DNA from: Leifsonia sp. 71-9
Lineage (GTDB): Bacteria > Actinomycetota > Actinomycetes > Actinomycetales > Microbacteriaceae
DNA length: 42,396 nt
Assembly: GCF_001898805.1 (NCBI RefSeq)
Contig: NZ_MKVJ01000014.1
Location: 1-42,396, forward strand
Reading direction: 5' to 3'
Position 1 is the stretch's first letter. Each line of letters opens with the position of its first letter. Shown here piece after piece: positions 26,123-35,421 of this stretch. The position numbers and the translations under genes are program-made. Under the pieces are notes generated by a model. The model was not told the DNA's origin. It made no database searches and worked only from the letters and a program-made list of their open reading frames with translations.

Positions 26123-28567
26123 TCAGTCGTTGTCCCCGCCGGTCGTGTCGAGCCGCACGCCCGTCGTCTCTCCGCCCCACGTCCACTCGGCGACCACGGG
26201 GATGTCCTCGCCGTGCTCGCGCGTGTACTGGCGGGCGGCGAGGCGGGCGTCCTGCATCTCCTGGCGGAAGACCGTCTCCCGTGCGGCGAGCCCCGGCACG
26301 CGGTCGAGGACGTCGATGACGAGGTGGTACCGGTCGAGGTCGTTGAGCATGACCATGTCGAACGGCGTGGTGGTGGTGCCCTCCTCCTTGTAGCCGCGCA
26401 CGTGGAGGTTGCTGTGGCCCTCGCGACGGTAGGTCAGGCGGTGGATGAGCCACGGGTAGCCGTGGTACGCGAAGATCACCGGCTTGTCGGTCGTGAAGAG
26501 CGCGTCGTACTCGCGGTCGTTGAGCCCGTGCGGGTGCTCGCCCTCGCTCTGCAGGCGCATCAGGTCGACGACGTTCACCACGCGCACCTTGAGCGACGGG
26601 AGGCGGTGGCGCAGGATGTCCGCCGCGGCGAGCACCTCCAGTGTCGGGATGTCGCCGGCGCAGCCGAGCACGACGTCCGGCTCCTCGCCGTCGACCTCCG
26701 TGCCCGCCCAGTCGAAGACGCCGATGCCGCGCGTGCAGTGGGCGATCGCCTGGTCCATGGTCAGCCAGTTCGGCGCGGGCTGCTTGCCGGCGACCACGAC
26801 GTTCACGTAGTCGGTCGAGCGCAGGCAGTGGTCGTACGTCGACAGCAGCGTGTTCGCGTCGAACGGCAGGTAGACGCGCACGACGTCCGCCTTCTTGTTG
26901 ACGACGTGGTCGATGAAGCCGGGGTCCTGGTGGGAGGCGCCGTTGTGGTCCTGCCGCCACACGTGCGAGCTCAGCAGGTAGTTGAGGGAGGCCACCGGGC
27001 GCCGCCACGCGATGGCGCGCGACGACTTGAGCCACTTGGCGTGCTGGTTGAACATCGAGTCGACGATGTGGATGAACGCCTCGTACGACGTGATCACCCC
27101 GTGCCGCCCGCTGAGCAGATAGCCCTCCAGCCAGCCCTGGCACTGGTGCTCGCTCAGCATCTCCATCACGCGGCCGCTCGGGACGAGGTGGTTGTCCTCG
27201 TCGATCGGCCAGTACTCGGCGTTCCACTGCTTGCCGGTGACCTCGTACACGGCCTGCAGGCGGTTGGAGGCCGTCTCGTCCGGGCCGAAGAGCCGGAAGT
27301 CCTCCGGGTTCGCGCGCATGACATCCCGGAACCATTCGCCGAGCACCCGGGTCGCCTCCGCCACGGAACCGCCGGGGCGCGGCACGTCGACGGCGTAGTC
27401 GCGGAAGTCGGGAAGCCGCAGATCCTTGCGGAGCAGGCCGCCGTTGGCGACGGGGTTCGCGCTCATCCGGCGGTCCCCCTCGGGCGCGAGGGCCGTCACG
27501 AGCGCGACAGGGGCGCCCGACTCGTCGAACAGCTCCTCCGGGCGGTAGGACGCGAGCCAGCTCTCCAGCAGCCGGGTGTGCGCCTCGGTGTCGCGCGCGT
27601 CGGCGAGCGGCACCTGGTGGGAGCGCCAGTTGTTCTCGGCGGGATGGCCGTCGATCACGGCGGGACACGTCCAGCCCTTCGGCGTGCGCAGCACGAGCAT
27701 CGGCCAGGCGGGGCGCCCGTCCAGCTCGCCCGCGAGGGCCGCGCGCTTGATCTCGGCGATCTCGTCCAGGATGACGTCGAGCTCGACCGCCATGCGCTTG
27801 TGGACCTCGCGCGGGTCCTCCCCGTCGAAGCCGCCAGAGACCAGGTGCGGCGTGTAGCCGTAGCCGCGCATGAGGTCCATCAGCTCGGACTCGGGGATGC
27901 GCGCGAGCACCGTCGGGTTGGCGATCTTGTACCCGTTGAGGTGCAGGATCGGCAGCACGACGCCGTCGGTCACCGGGTCGAGGAACTTGTTCGAGTGCCA
28001 GGCCGTGGCGAGCGGGCCGGTCTCGGCCTCCCCGTCCCCGACGACCGCCGCGACGAGCAGCTCCGGGTTGTCGAAGGCCGCGCCGTACGCGTGCGAGAGC
28101 GAGTACCCCAGCTCGCCGCCCTCGTGGATGGAGCCCGGCGTCTCCGGGGCCGCGTGGCTGGGGATGCCGCCCGGGAACGAGAACTGCCGGAACAACCGGC
28201 GCATCCCGTCCACGCTCTGGTCGATGGCGCTGTAGACCTCGCTGTACGTGCCGTCGAGGTAGGCGCTGGCGACCACGCCCGGACCGCCGTGGCCGGGGCC
28301 CGCGATGAAGATCGTGTCGAGGTCGCGCTCGCGGATCGCGCGGTTGAGGTGCGCGTAGACGAAGTTGAGCCCGGGCGTCGTGCCCCAGTGGCCCAGCAGC
28401 CGCGGCTTGATGTGGTCGCGCGAGAGCGGCTCCCGCAGCAGCGGGTTGTCCAGCAGGTAGATCTGCCCGACCGAGAGGTAGTTGGCGGCACGCCACCACG
28501 CATCCAATCGGTCCAGGGTCTCCTCGCTCGGCTCGAGACGGTCGATGGATGCAGCGGATGCGTTCAC
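26123..28567 (-). CDS. xfp: Phosphoketolase
   Basis: 814 aa, the full length of xylulose-5-phosphate/fructose-6-phosphate phosphoketolase, which splits these sugars with inorganic phosphate to acetyl phosphate plus an aldose phosphate. ThDP-binding and catalytic features are visible: [11 protein letters not shown] near 59-69, GPGHGGPG at 90-97, [16 protein letters not shown] from 148, and the thiamine motif GDGEAETGP at 177-185. The C-terminal part has [17 protein letters not shown]. The start is GTG 28567 with GAGGGGAG upstream; a TAGGCT element at 28592-28587 gives a short leader. No acetate kinase or phosphotransacetylase gene is adjacent. It diverges from the alpha/beta hydrolase gene. 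Confidence 0.97.
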   Translation of the reverse strand: MNASAASIDRLEPSEETLDRLDAWWRAANYLSVGQIYLLDNPLLREPLSRDHIKPRLLGHWGTTPGLNFVYAHLNRAIRERDLDTIFIAGPGHGGPGVVASAYLDGTYSEVYSAIDQSVDGMRRLFRQFSFPGGIPSHAAPETPGSIHEGGELGYSLSHAYGAAFDNPELLVAAVVGDGEAETGPLATAWHSNKFLDPVTDGVVLPILHLNGYKIANPTVLARIPESELMDLMRGYGYTPHLVSGGFDGEDPREVHKRMAVELDVILDEIAEIKRAALAGELDGRPAWPMLVLRTPKGWTCPAVIDGHPAENNWRSHQVPLADARDTEAHTRLLESWLASYRPEELFDESGAPVALVTALAPEGDRRMSANPVANGGLLRKDLRLPDFRDYAVDVPRPGGSVAEATRVLGEWFRDVMRANPEDFRLFGPDETASNRLQAVYEVTGKQWNAEYWPIDEDNHLVPSGRVMEMLSEHQCQGWLEGYLLSGRHGVITSYEAFIHIVDSMFNQHAKWLKSSRAIAWRRPVASLNYLLSSHVWRQDHNGASHQDPGFIDHVVNKKADVVRVYLPFDANTLLSTYDHCLRSTDYVNVVVAGKQPAPNWLTMDQAIAHCTRGIGVFDWAGTEVDGEEPDVVLGCAGDIPTLEVLAAADILRHRLPSLKVRVVNVVDLMRLQSEGEHPHGLNDREYDALFTTDKPVIFAYHGYPWLIHRLTYRREGHSNLHVRGYKEEGTTTTPFDMVMLNDLDRYHLVIDVLDRVPGLAARETVFRQEMQDARLAARQYTREHGEDIPVVAEWTWGGETTGVRLDTTGGDND

Positions 28568-28586
28568 GGTGTCTCCCCTCGCGGCA

Positions 28587-28592
28587 AGCCTA
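28587..28592 (-). promoter_or_regulatory. -10 element of the phosphoketolase gene
   Basis: TAGGCT, 19 nt before GTG 28567; the transcript should have a leader of about a dozen bases that includes GGGGAG. Confidence 0.45.
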
Positions 28593-28630
28593 CGGGGGCA
28601 CCGCTCCGAACAACAGGCATGGAGACGACG

Positions 28631-29467
28631 ATGGTGAACACCCGGTGCGGACCGGTCGCGGTCCGGCACACGGAACGGCACAGCCGCACCGCGACCGTGC
28701 TCCTGCACGGCGCCGCCGGATCGTGGACGACGTGGAACGCCGCCATCGCCGCCGCCGAGAGCGGTGGGGACGTCTCCGATCTCGTGGTGCCCGACCTCCC
28801 CGGCTGGGGCGACTCCCCCGCCGACGCGTCGCACCTGGATGCCGCCAGCCTGGCCGCGGCGGTCGTCGCGACGGTCCGGGCCCTCGGCTACGACCGGTGG
28901 CGGCTCGTCGGGCACTCGCTGGGCGGTTTCGTGGCGCTGGAGCTCGCCGCGCAGGAGCCGGAGGCCACGGAATCGGTCGTCCTCGTCTCCGGCACGACCT
29001 TCGGCGGGCGCGGCGACCGGATGGGCCTCCCCCAGCTCCTGCTCCGCTACGCGCCGCTCATGGGGCTCGTGGTGGCCATGCGGGTGCTGATGGCGCTCGG
29101 GCCGGGTCTCGCCACCCGCTTCGTGGCGGCGCTCGACCGGATGCGCCTCCTCGGCCTCCTCACGGCCCCGCTCTTCGGCCGCCACGTCCCCGAGGCGGTC
29201 AGCGATCTCGCGCGCGACCTCCGCCCGTCCGCGTTCGTGCGGGCGGTCGCCTGCGCGCGCGTGTACCCGGCCGCGGAGCGCTGGCGTCTGGTGCGCTGCC
29301 CGGTGATCTCGGTCCACGGCGACCACGACCTGTTCTCCCCCGCCTCCGACGACGCGCCTCTGGCACGGATCATCCCGCAGCTGCGCTCGATCACCGTGCC
29401 GGCGACCGGGCACTTCGCGCACGTCGAGCACCCGAGCCTCCTGGCGGGAGCGCTGCACGCGCGGTAG
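28631..29467 (+). CDS. Alpha/beta-fold hydrolase
   Basis: 278 aa. Oxyanion-hole motif HGAAGS at 26-31, the nucleophile elbow GHSLGG with Ser96, a hydrophobic lid region, the late acid in HGDHDLFSP and the catalytic His in GHFAHVEHP complete a hydrolase of the esterase/haloalkane-dehalogenase-like type. Substrate unknown. ATG 28631 has GGAG 6 nt upstream; an earlier in-frame ATG at 28619 would add four residues. The TAG stop codon also forms the start of the next gene's -10 element. Confidence 0.9.
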   Translation: MVNTRCGPVAVRHTERHSRTATVLLHGAAGSWTTWNAAIAAAESGGDVSDLVVPDLPGWGDSPADASHLDAASLAAAVVATVRALGYDRWRLVGHSLGGFVALELAAQEPEATESVVLVSGTTFGGRGDRMGLPQLLLRYAPLMGLVVAMRVLMALGPGLATRFVAALDRMRLLGLLTAPLFGRHVPEAVSDLARDLRPSAFVRAVACARVYPAAERWRLVRCPVISVHGDHDLFSPASDDAPLARIIPQLRSITVPATGHFAHVEHPSLLAGALHAR

Positions 29468-29470
29468 CGT
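29465..29470 (+). promoter_or_regulatory. -10 element of the leaderless GNAT gene, overlapping a stop codon
   Basis: TAGCGT, 7 nt before ATG 29478. Its TAG is the stop codon of the alpha/beta hydrolase gene. Confidence 0.55.
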
Positions 29471-29477
29471 CGAGCCC

Positions 29478-30062
29478 ATGGTGGACGACGTGGTCATCCG
29501 GTCGGTCGACGCGGACGCGTGGGACGACATCAGGACCGTCTTCGGCACGGTCGGCGATCCCAGCGGGTGCTGGTGCCAGTGGTTCAAACTCCCGCGCTCG
29601 GCGTGGGAGGGCGGAACCCGCGACGACAGGGCCGCGCTGCTCCGCGACCAGGTCGAACAGGGCTCGCCCGGGGTGCTGGCCGCCCTCGACGGCGAGCCGG
29701 TCGGCTGGGCGGCGGTCGAACCGTACTCGACCTACCCGGCCCTGGGCCGCTCGCCGATCACGCGCCGCCGCGACGACGACCCGGCCGACCCGTGGGCCGT
29801 CACCTGCTTCGTGGTCCGGCCGGAGTACCGCCGGCGCGGCATCGCCCGCGTGCTGCTCGCGGGAGCCGTCTCCCACGCGCGCGATCGCGGCGCGACGGTG
29901 CTGGAGGGGTACCCCGTCGACCCCGAGCAGCGCCCGTCGCTCTCCGCCGCGGAGCGGTACCACGGCACGGTGTCGTTGTTCCGCGACGCGGGGTTCGAGG
30001 TGGTGCGGCGCCCGTCCGCGACCCGGGCGATCATGCGGCGCGGGCTAAGCTCGACGGAGTGA
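29478..30062 (+). CDS. GNAT acetyltransferase
   Basis: 194 aa. The N-terminal GCWCQWFKL motif, a [19 protein letters not shown] segment, the strand [20 protein letters not shown] with its acetyl-CoA loop, and the late [13 protein letters not shown] mark a GNAT of the subgroup with a Cys-Trp-Cys N-terminal motif. Substrate unknown. Its stop codon overlaps the GTG of the transporter gene (GTGA), so the two are translationally coupled and may work together. Confidence 0.88.
   Translation: MVDDVVIRSVDADAWDDIRTVFGTVGDPSGCWCQWFKLPRSAWEGGTRDDRAALLRDQVEQGSPGVLAALDGEPVGWAAVEPYSTYPALGRSPITRRRDDDPADPWAVTCFVVRPEYRRRGIARVLLAGAVSHARDRGATVLEGYPVDPEQRPSLSAAERYHGTVSLFRDAGFEVVRRPSATRAIMRRGLSSTE
30046..30051 (+). 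promoter_or_regulatory. Possible internal -10 element of the EamA gene
   Basis: TAAGCT, 7 nt before GTG 30059 and inside the end of the GNAT gene. It fits the leaderless pattern, so the transporter may also be made from its own transcript. Confidence 0.45.
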
Positions 30063-30943
30063 ACTCCCGACGCGATCGCGCCATCGGCGCCGGCACCCAG
30101 GTCGCGACGGAGGTCAGCATCAACTTCGGCTCGTCGATCGCCGGGCTCCTCATCCCGGTCGTCGGATCGATCGTCGTCGTCGCCGCGCGCCAGCTGGTCA
30201 CCGCGATCGCGGTGCTCCCGTTCTACCGGCCGCGCCGCGCCGAGCTCACGTGGCGACGGCTCTGGCCCGCGCTCGCTCTCGGCGTCGTGCTGGCCGCGAT
30301 GAACCTGAGCTTCTACGAGGCCGTCGGGAGGCTGGGGCTGGGCATCGCCGCGACCATCGAGTTCCTCGGCCCGTTCGCGCTCGCGCTCCTGGGCTCGCGA
30401 CGGGTGCTCGACGGGCTCTGCGCGGTGGCGGCCGCGGCCGGCGTCCTTCTGCTCACCATCACCGAAGGCGCGCTCGACCCGGTCGGCGTCGTGCTGGCGC
30501 TGACCGCCGCGGCGGCCTGGGCGGCGTACATCCTCCTGACCCGGCGCGTCGCGACACGTCTGCCGGGACTGGAGGGGCTCAGCGTGGCCAGCGTGGTCGC
30601 CACCGTGCTCACGGTGCCGATCGCCCTCGTGGTCATCGACTATGCCCGCCTCGACTGGGGCGTGCTCGGACTCCTGCTCGCTCTGGGCGTGCTGTCGTCG
30701 GCGCTCCCGTACAGTCTCGACACGTTCATCCTGCGGCGCATCTCGCCGCGTCTCTACGCGATCATCACGAGCTTCGGCCCGGTCGTCGCGACCGTGTTCG
30801 GCGTGCTCGTGCTGCGCGAGTCGTTCACGATCGTCCAGCTGGTGGGCATCGTGATCGTGTGCGTCGCCGCGGGTGCCGCCATCGCCACGCAGCGCGAACG
30901 ACCGCGCTCCGAGCTGGAGGCGGCGGCCGAGTCCATCCCGTGA
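30059..30943 (+). CDS. EamA/DMT-family transporter, RhtA-like
   Basis: 294 aa with about ten hydrophobic segments arranged as two EamA repeats. The MNLSFYEAVGRLGLGIAATI and EFLGPFALALLGSRR stretches and LSSALPYSLDTFILRRISPR in the second half resemble RhtA-type exporters of threonine, homoserine and related metabolites. The start is GTG 30059, overlapping the preceding acetyltransferase stop codon by 4 nt, which suggests modification coupled to export. The gene is convergent with the ABC permease gene 13 nt away. Confidence 0.9.
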   Translation: MNSRRDRAIGAGTQVATEVSINFGSSIAGLLIPVVGSIVVVAARQLVTAIAVLPFYRPRRAELTWRRLWPALALGVVLAAMNLSFYEAVGRLGLGIAATIEFLGPFALALLGSRRVLDGLCAVAAAAGVLLLTITEGALDPVGVVLALTAAAAWAAYILLTRRVATRLPGLEGLSVASVVATVLTVPIALVVIDYARLDWGVLGLLLALGVLSSALPYSLDTFILRRISPRLYAIITSFGPVVATVFGVLVLRESFTIVQLVGIVIVCVAAGAAIATQRERPRSELEAAAESIP

Positions 30944-30956
30944 CCGGCGGGCAGCG

Positions 30957-31826
30957 CTAGGACAGGACGTCCTTCGACGTGAAGCGGCCGATCGCCAGCG
31001 CCCCGAACACGGCGACGTAGCCGAGCTGCAGGAGCGCGTTCTGACCGAAGGCGTCCCACGAGATCGGGTCGCGCAGCAGGTCGCCGAAGCCGAGCCAGTA
31101 GTGCGAGAACAGCCACGGGTGCAGCGCCGACAGCTGCGGCAGCTGGTCGAGCACCTGCGAGACGACCGCCAGCACCGCGGTCGCCGCCATGGCGCCGACC
31201 GGGACGTCGGTCAGCGTCGACAGGAACAGCCCGATCGCGCAGAGGCCGAGCAGCGAGACCACCACGAACGCGGCGATCAGCAGCAGGCGCAGCAGGGCCT
31301 CCCCGACGCCGACCGTCGTCCCCGACAGCAGGGTCACCGGACCGATCGGGAAGAGCACCGCACCGACCCCCGCGCCCGCGAGCGCCACGACGAGAGCGCC
31401 GGCGATGCTGAACGCCGCCGCCCCCGCGTACTTCACCGCCAGCAGCCGCAGGCGACCGGCCGGCGCGATGACCAGATAGCGCAGGGTGCCGTGGCTCGCC
31501 TCCCCCGCGATCGTGTCCCCCGCCACGACGCCGATCGTCAGCGGGAGGAAGAGCGGCATGCACACGACCAGGGCCGTGAACGCGACGAACAGCCCGTTGT
31601 CGGTGATCTGGCTGAGGAACCCCGGGCCCCGGCTCGATCCGCCCGTGATCCGCACGGCGACCGCGATGAGCACCGGCACGGCCGCCAGCGCGGCGAGCAT
31701 CGCCCAGGTGCGGAGGCGGCGGAACAGCACCGCCAGCTCCGAGCCCAGGAGCGCCCAGCCGGCCGAGGCACGGGACCGGCGGACGGTCAGCGCGGCGGCC
31801 ACGGGAGGGGCGTCACTGCTCGACAT
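30957..31826 (-). CDS. ABC-2 type exporter, permease subunit
   Basis: 289 aa. An N-terminal cytoplasmic stretch, then six hydrophobic segments in the ABC-2 pattern; the cytoplasmic segment GEASHGTLRYLVIAPAGR after the second is the conserved coupling region. It starts at ATG 31826 with GGGAGGG 5 nt upstream and overlaps the ATPase gene by 14 nt, so the two make one exporter. Last gene of the three-gene operon that begins with a LolA-like secreted protein. Substrate unknown. Confidence 0.92.
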   Translation of the reverse strand: MSSSDAPPVAAALTVRRSRASAGWALLGSELAVLFRRLRTWAMLAALAAVPVLIAVAVRITGGSSRGPGFLSQITDNGLFVAFTALVVCMPLFLPLTIGVVAGDTIAGEASHGTLRYLVIAPAGRLRLLAVKYAGAAAFSIAGALVVALAGAGVGAVLFPIGPVTLLSGTTVGVGEALLRLLLIAAFVVVSLLGLCAIGLFLSTLTDVPVGAMAATAVLAVVSQVLDQLPQLSALHPWLFSHYWLGFGDLLRDPISWDAFGQNALLQLGYVAVFGALAIGRFTSKDVLS

Positions 31827-32751
31827 CGAAGCCCTCCCCGGTCAGCTCCACGAACCGCTCCTCCAGGCTCGACGACCGCACGGCGAGACCGCGCACCCGC
31901 ACATCGCCGCGCACGAGCGCGGCCGTCAGCTCCTCCGGCTGCGGTGCTCCCGGCGAGAGCGGCGCCTCGACCCCGTCGGCCGTGTGCTCGGCCCCGAGCC
32001 CGAGCCCGGCCAGCACCGCCACGGCGAGGGACGCATCCGGGGTCTCCACCACCAGGCGCGGGCCGGACCCGCCGCGCAACTCGTCCAGCGAGCCCTGCGC
32101 GACCAGCCGGCCGGCACGCATGATCGCGGCGTGCGTGCACATCTGCTCGATCTCGGCGAGCAGATGGCTCGAGACGAAGACGGTCGTCCCGCCGGCGGCG
32201 AGCGACCGGACGAGGTTGCGCACCTCGCGCGTCCCCTGCGGGTCCAGGCCGTTCGTGGGCTCGTCCAGCACGAGCAGCTCCCGATCGGTCAGCAGAGCGC
32301 CCGCGATGCCGAGCCGCTGCTTCATGCCGAGCGAGTACGCCCGGACGTGCTTGGCCGCGGCATGGCTCAGCCCCACCCGCTCCAGAGCGGCCTCCACGCG
32401 GCGTGTGCGGGTCTCTCCGGGCGCGTACCGGTCGGCGGTGTCCCGGCGCACCAGGTTGGCCGTCCCGGACAGGTAGGGGGCGAATGCGGGCCCCTCGACC
32501 AGTGCGCCCACCCGGGGCAGCACGCTCGCGCCACGGTCGGGCATCCGCTCCCCCAGCACGCGCGCTTCCCCGGCCGACGGCGCGACGAGGCCCAGCAGCA
32601 TCCGGATGGTGGTCGTCTTGCCGGAGCCGTTGGGGCCGAGGAAGCCGAAGACGGAGCCGCGCGGCACCTCCAGGTCGAGCCCGTCGACCACCGCGCGCGA
32701 CCGGAAGCGCTTCGTCAGGCCGCTCGTCGCGATCGCGGCGGCATCGCTCAC
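31813..32751 (-). CDS. ABC exporter, ATP-binding subunit
   Basis: 312 aa. Walker A GPNGSGKTT (about 41-49), Q-loop region, signature YSLGMKQRLG, Walker B LLVLDEPTNGLDP and switch histidine VSSHLL are all present, in the order of ABC-2 exporter ATPases (DrrA/CcmA-like). A C-terminal regulatory extension (about 225-312) follows. The start is GTG 32751, overlapping the LolA-like stop codon (GTGA); the longer in-frame reading frame upstream is a shadow of that gene. Works with the downstream permease. Confidence 0.95.
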   Translation of the reverse strand: MSDAAAIATSGLTKRFRSRAVVDGLDLEVPRGSVFGFLGPNGSGKTTTIRMLLGLVAPSAGEARVLGERMPDRGASVLPRVGALVEGPAFAPYLSGTANLVRRDTADRYAPGETRTRRVEAALERVGLSHAAAKHVRAYSLGMKQRLGIAGALLTDRELLVLDEPTNGLDPQGTREVRNLVRSLAAGGTTVFVSSHLLAEIEQMCTHAAIMRAGRLVAQGSLDELRGGSGPRLVVETPDASLAVAVLAGLGLGAEHTADGVEAPLSPGAPQPEELTAALVRGDVRVRGLAVRSSSLEERFVELTGEGFDVEQ

Positions 32752-33818
32752 TGCGCGGCGGCCTGCAGTGCCGAGACGGGGACGGCACCGGCGAGCACGC
32801 GCCCGTCGGACGTGACGAAGACGGAGACCAGCGACGTGCTCAGCGCGCGTCCGCCATCCACACTCGTGGTCAGCTGCGCGAACAGCGGGTCGCTCGTGAG
32901 GGAGGCGGGAGCGGAGCCGGCCGGGAGAGTGACGATGCTCGCCCAGCCCTCGCCGGTCACCTGCGGCTTCGGGTGGTCGCCGGCGGGCGCGCCCTTCTGT
33001 GCCGAGCGCTCGGGCAGGGTCTGCTCCGTGACCTTCGCGCCCTTCGGCGGGGTGAAGGCGAACACGCTCGCGTCCGGCCGGTCCGTGCTGAAGGTGGTGA
33101 AGCCGGCCTCGAACGCCGGCGCCGAGGCACCGCGCGCGAAGACCTGCACCTGCAGCGGGATGCCCGTCGCTCCGTCCACCGCGATCCGCACGGACCCGAC
33201 CAGGGTCGCGTCGGTGCGCGGGGTGAGCACGAGGGTGTACGCATCGCGTCCGGCGACGCTCGACGCCGCCGCGAGGGTGACCTTCGTGGTCGGATCCGCG
33301 GCGGCGATCAGCTTCTCGGCCAGCGCCTGCGGCGTCGTGGCGAGCGGGGTCGGCGTGGCGGCGCCGCCGCCGGACTCGCTGCGGGCCGGGAGGGTGACAT
33401 GCGTGGCGCTCTGCCCCTTCGAGTCGTACAGCCACACCTCGGAGCCGTCACGCACCGCGTCGCGCTCCGCCAGCTGGTCCAGGACCTGGACGCGCTGCTT
33501 GGTCGCGCCGTCGACGTAGACCTTGGCCGTGTGATCGCCGGTCAGGAGTTCGAGCTCGCTCTGCTCGTCGGAGGACGACGAGCTCGCGGAGCCGCCGCCC
33601 GACAGTCCGGAGACGTCCGGCAGTCCGAGCTCCGAGCTCTGCTCGACGGTTCCCGAGAACGTCTTCGTGTCGCTCGCGGCGACGAGCCGGACGACATCCT
33701 CCGGGGTCTTCACGGGGAGGTCGGCGGCCCCGGCGGCGAGCGGGACGACGATCGCACCGGCGGCGATCGCCGCGGGCACGACGACCGCGGGAACCCAGCG
33801 GATCCATCGGTGCTTCAT
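32748..33818 (-). CDS. LolA-like secreted or membrane-anchored protein
   Basis: 356 aa. An N-terminal hydrophobic segment (RWVPAVVVPAAIAAGAIVV) followed by AAGAADLPVKTPEDVV resembles a Sec signal; there is no lipobox cysteine, so it is not an obvious lipoprotein. The remainder looks like the LolA/LppX/outer-membrane-lipoprotein-sorting fold: SDTKTFSGTVEQSSEL, EVWLYDSKGQSATHV, YTLVLTPRTDATLVGSVRIAVD, GIPLQVQVFARG. A Ser/Gly-rich low-complexity insert sits near 72-88. Start ATG 33818 follows TATCCT by 6 nt. It heads the operon with the ABC exporter, so it may receive or regulate the exported substrate. Confidence 0.82.
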   Translation of the reverse strand: MKHRWIRWVPAVVVPAAIAAGAIVVPLAAGAADLPVKTPEDVVRLVAASDTKTFSGTVEQSSELGLPDVSGLSGGGSASSSSSDEQSELELLTGDHTAKVYVDGATKQRVQVLDQLAERDAVRDGSEVWLYDSKGQSATHVTLPARSESGGGAATPTPLATTPQALAEKLIAAADPTTKVTLAAASSVAGRDAYTLVLTPRTDATLVGSVRIAVDGATGIPLQVQVFARGASAPAFEAGFTTFSTDRPDASVFAFTPPKGAKVTEQTLPERSAQKGAPAGDHPKPQVTGEGWASIVTLPAGSAPASLTSDPLFAQLTTSVDGGRALSTSLVSVFVTSDGRVLAGAVPVSALQAAAQ

Positions 33819-33824
33819 ACCGTC

Positions 33825-33830
33825 AGGATA
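33825..33830 (-). promoter_or_regulatory. -10 element of the leaderless LolA-like operon
   Basis: TATCCT, 6 nt before ATG 33818. Confidence 0.6.
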
Positions 33831-33890
33831 CGCTCCGGCCCTCCGAACCACCCTGCGAGCTCACCGGGAAAAACGCCCCGGGCACGCGGA

Positions 33891-33919
33891 AGGCCCCGCG
33901 TCCGATCGACGCGGGGCCT
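33891..33919 (-). terminator. pyk terminator
   Basis: AGGCCCCGCG (33891-33900) pairs perfectly with CGCGGGGCCT (33910-33919) around a 9-nt loop, 14 nt past the pyk stop codon. Confidence 0.75.
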
Positions 33920-33933
33920 ACCTCCATCCGGAC

Positions 33934-35349
33934 CTAGATCACGTCGCCGACGCGGTGGACGCGGATGTCGTTGGTGGTGCCGGGGATTCCGGGAGGGGAA
34001 CCCGAGATGATGATGACCTTGTCGCCGTTCACGGCACGGCCGGTCGACTTGAGCGCCTCGTCCACCTGGGCGACCATCTGGTCGGTGTGGGTGACGCGGT
34101 CGACCACGAAGGACTCGACGCCCCAGTAGAGCGACATCTTGCGACGGGTCGACTCCTCCGGCGTGAAGGCCAGGATCGGGATCTTGTTACGCAGGCGCGC
34201 CATGCGACGCGCCGACTCGCCCGACTCGGTGAACACGCAGAGGTACTTCGCCTCGACGAAGTCCGCGACCTCCACGGCCGCCAGCGTGATCGCGCCCGAC
34301 TGGGTGCGGGGACGCGTGCCGAGCGGGGCGATGCGGTCGAGACCGTGCTCCTCCGTGGAGGTCACGATGCGGGCCATGGTCTGCACCGTGACCGTCGGAT
34401 ACTCGCCGACGCTGGTTTCGCCCGAGAGCATGACCGCGTCCGCGCCGTCGAGGACGGCGTTGGCGACGTCGGAGGTCTCCGCGCGGGTCGGGACCGGGCT
34501 GGAGATCATCGACTCGAGCATCTGCGTGGCGACGATGACCGGCTTCGCGGCGCGGCGGGCGAGCTCGACGGCGCGCTTCTGCACGATCGGGACCGCCTCG
34601 AGCGGCAGCTCGACGCCCAGGTCGCCGCGGGCGACCATGATGGCGTCGAACGCCTCGATGATCTCCTCGAGCGCCTCGACGGCCTGCGGCTTCTCGATCT
34701 TGGCGACGACGGGGACGCGGCGCCCCTCCTCGGCCATGATCTCGTGCACGCGCTGGATGTCGCTGGCGTTGCGCACGAACGACAGCGCGATGATGTCGGC
34801 GCCGAGCTTGAGGCCCCAGCGCAGATCGGCCTCGTCCTTGTCCGAGAGCGCCGGCACGTTGACCGCGACGCCCGGGAGGTTGATGCCCTTGTTGTTGGAG
34901 ACCGGACCGGCGACGATGACCTCGGTGGTCACGACGGTGCCGTCGGTCTCGAGGACCTTGACGCGGACCTTGCCGTCGTCGATCAGCAGGAAGTCGCCCG
35001 GCTTGACGTCCTGGGGCAGGCCCTTGAACGTGGTCGAGGAGATCTCCTTGGTGCCGATGATGTCCTCGGTGGTGATCTTGAAGATGTCGCCCTCGGCGAG
35101 CTCGTAGGGACCGGCCTCGAACTTGCCGAGGCGGATCTTCGGTCCCTGCAGGTCCACCAGGACCGCGACCGGCTTGCCCGCGTCCGCGGCGGCCTTGCGC
35201 ACGTTGGCGTAGACCCCTTCGTGGACCTCGTAGCTGCCGTGGCTCAGATTCATCCTGGCCACGTCAACACCCGCGTCGATGATCGCGCGGATGTTGTCGT
35301 AGCTGGACGTCGCCGGCCCGAGGGTCGAGACGATTTTCGCCCTTCTCAT
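33934..35349 (-). CDS. pyk: Pyruvate kinase, potassium-independent type
   Basis: 471 aa. Converts phosphoenolpyruvate and ADP to pyruvate and ATP. The start STLGPATSS, substrate site MNLSHG, catalytic Lys of VVAKIEKPQ and Mg-binding MVARGDLGVELP are all present. In the segment DLQGPKIRL (residues 66-74) Leu67, Gln68, Lys71 and Leu74 replace the Thr, Lys, Glu and Thr of potassium-dependent enzymes (rabbit positions 113, 114, 117, 120), which is the known signature of potassium-independent pyruvate kinases. Start ATG 35349 has GGAG 11 nt upstream. It follows gltD after a 72-nt gap and ends at a strong hairpin. Confidence 0.97.
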   Translation of the reverse strand: MRRAKIVSTLGPATSSYDNIRAIIDAGVDVARMNLSHGSYEVHEGVYANVRKAAADAGKPVAVLVDLQGPKIRLGKFEAGPYELAEGDIFKITTEDIIGTKEISSTTFKGLPQDVKPGDFLLIDDGKVRVKVLETDGTVVTTEVIVAGPVSNNKGINLPGVAVNVPALSDKDEADLRWGLKLGADIIALSFVRNASDIQRVHEIMAEEGRRVPVVAKIEKPQAVEALEEIIEAFDAIMVARGDLGVELPLEAVPIVQKRAVELARRAAKPVIVATQMLESMISSPVPTRAETSDVANAVLDGADAVMLSGETSVGEYPTVTVQTMARIVTSTEEHGLDRIAPLGTRPRTQSGAITLAAVEVADFVEAKYLCVFTESGESARRMARLRNKIPILAFTPEESTRRKMSLYWGVESFVVDRVTHTDQMVAQVDEALKSTGRAVNGDKVIIISGSPPGIPGTTNDIRVHRVGDVI

Positions 35350-35421
35350 GCTTTCGTTCGCTCCGTTGTTCGTGCGCCCCTGACGGCGCGCGGTTCGTGG
35401 TGATGCCCTGGTCGGGTCACC

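Noticed and set aside
26213-28618. Long N-terminal extension in frame with the alpha/beta hydrolase.
   Set aside because: It lies antisense to phosphoketolase; the real hydrolase begins at 28631 (or 28619) with a ribosome-binding site.
28568-29587. Extension of the phosphoketolase frame by some 340 codons upstream.
   Set aside because: It is antisense to the alpha/beta hydrolase; GTG 28567 has a good ribosome site and matches the family N-terminus.
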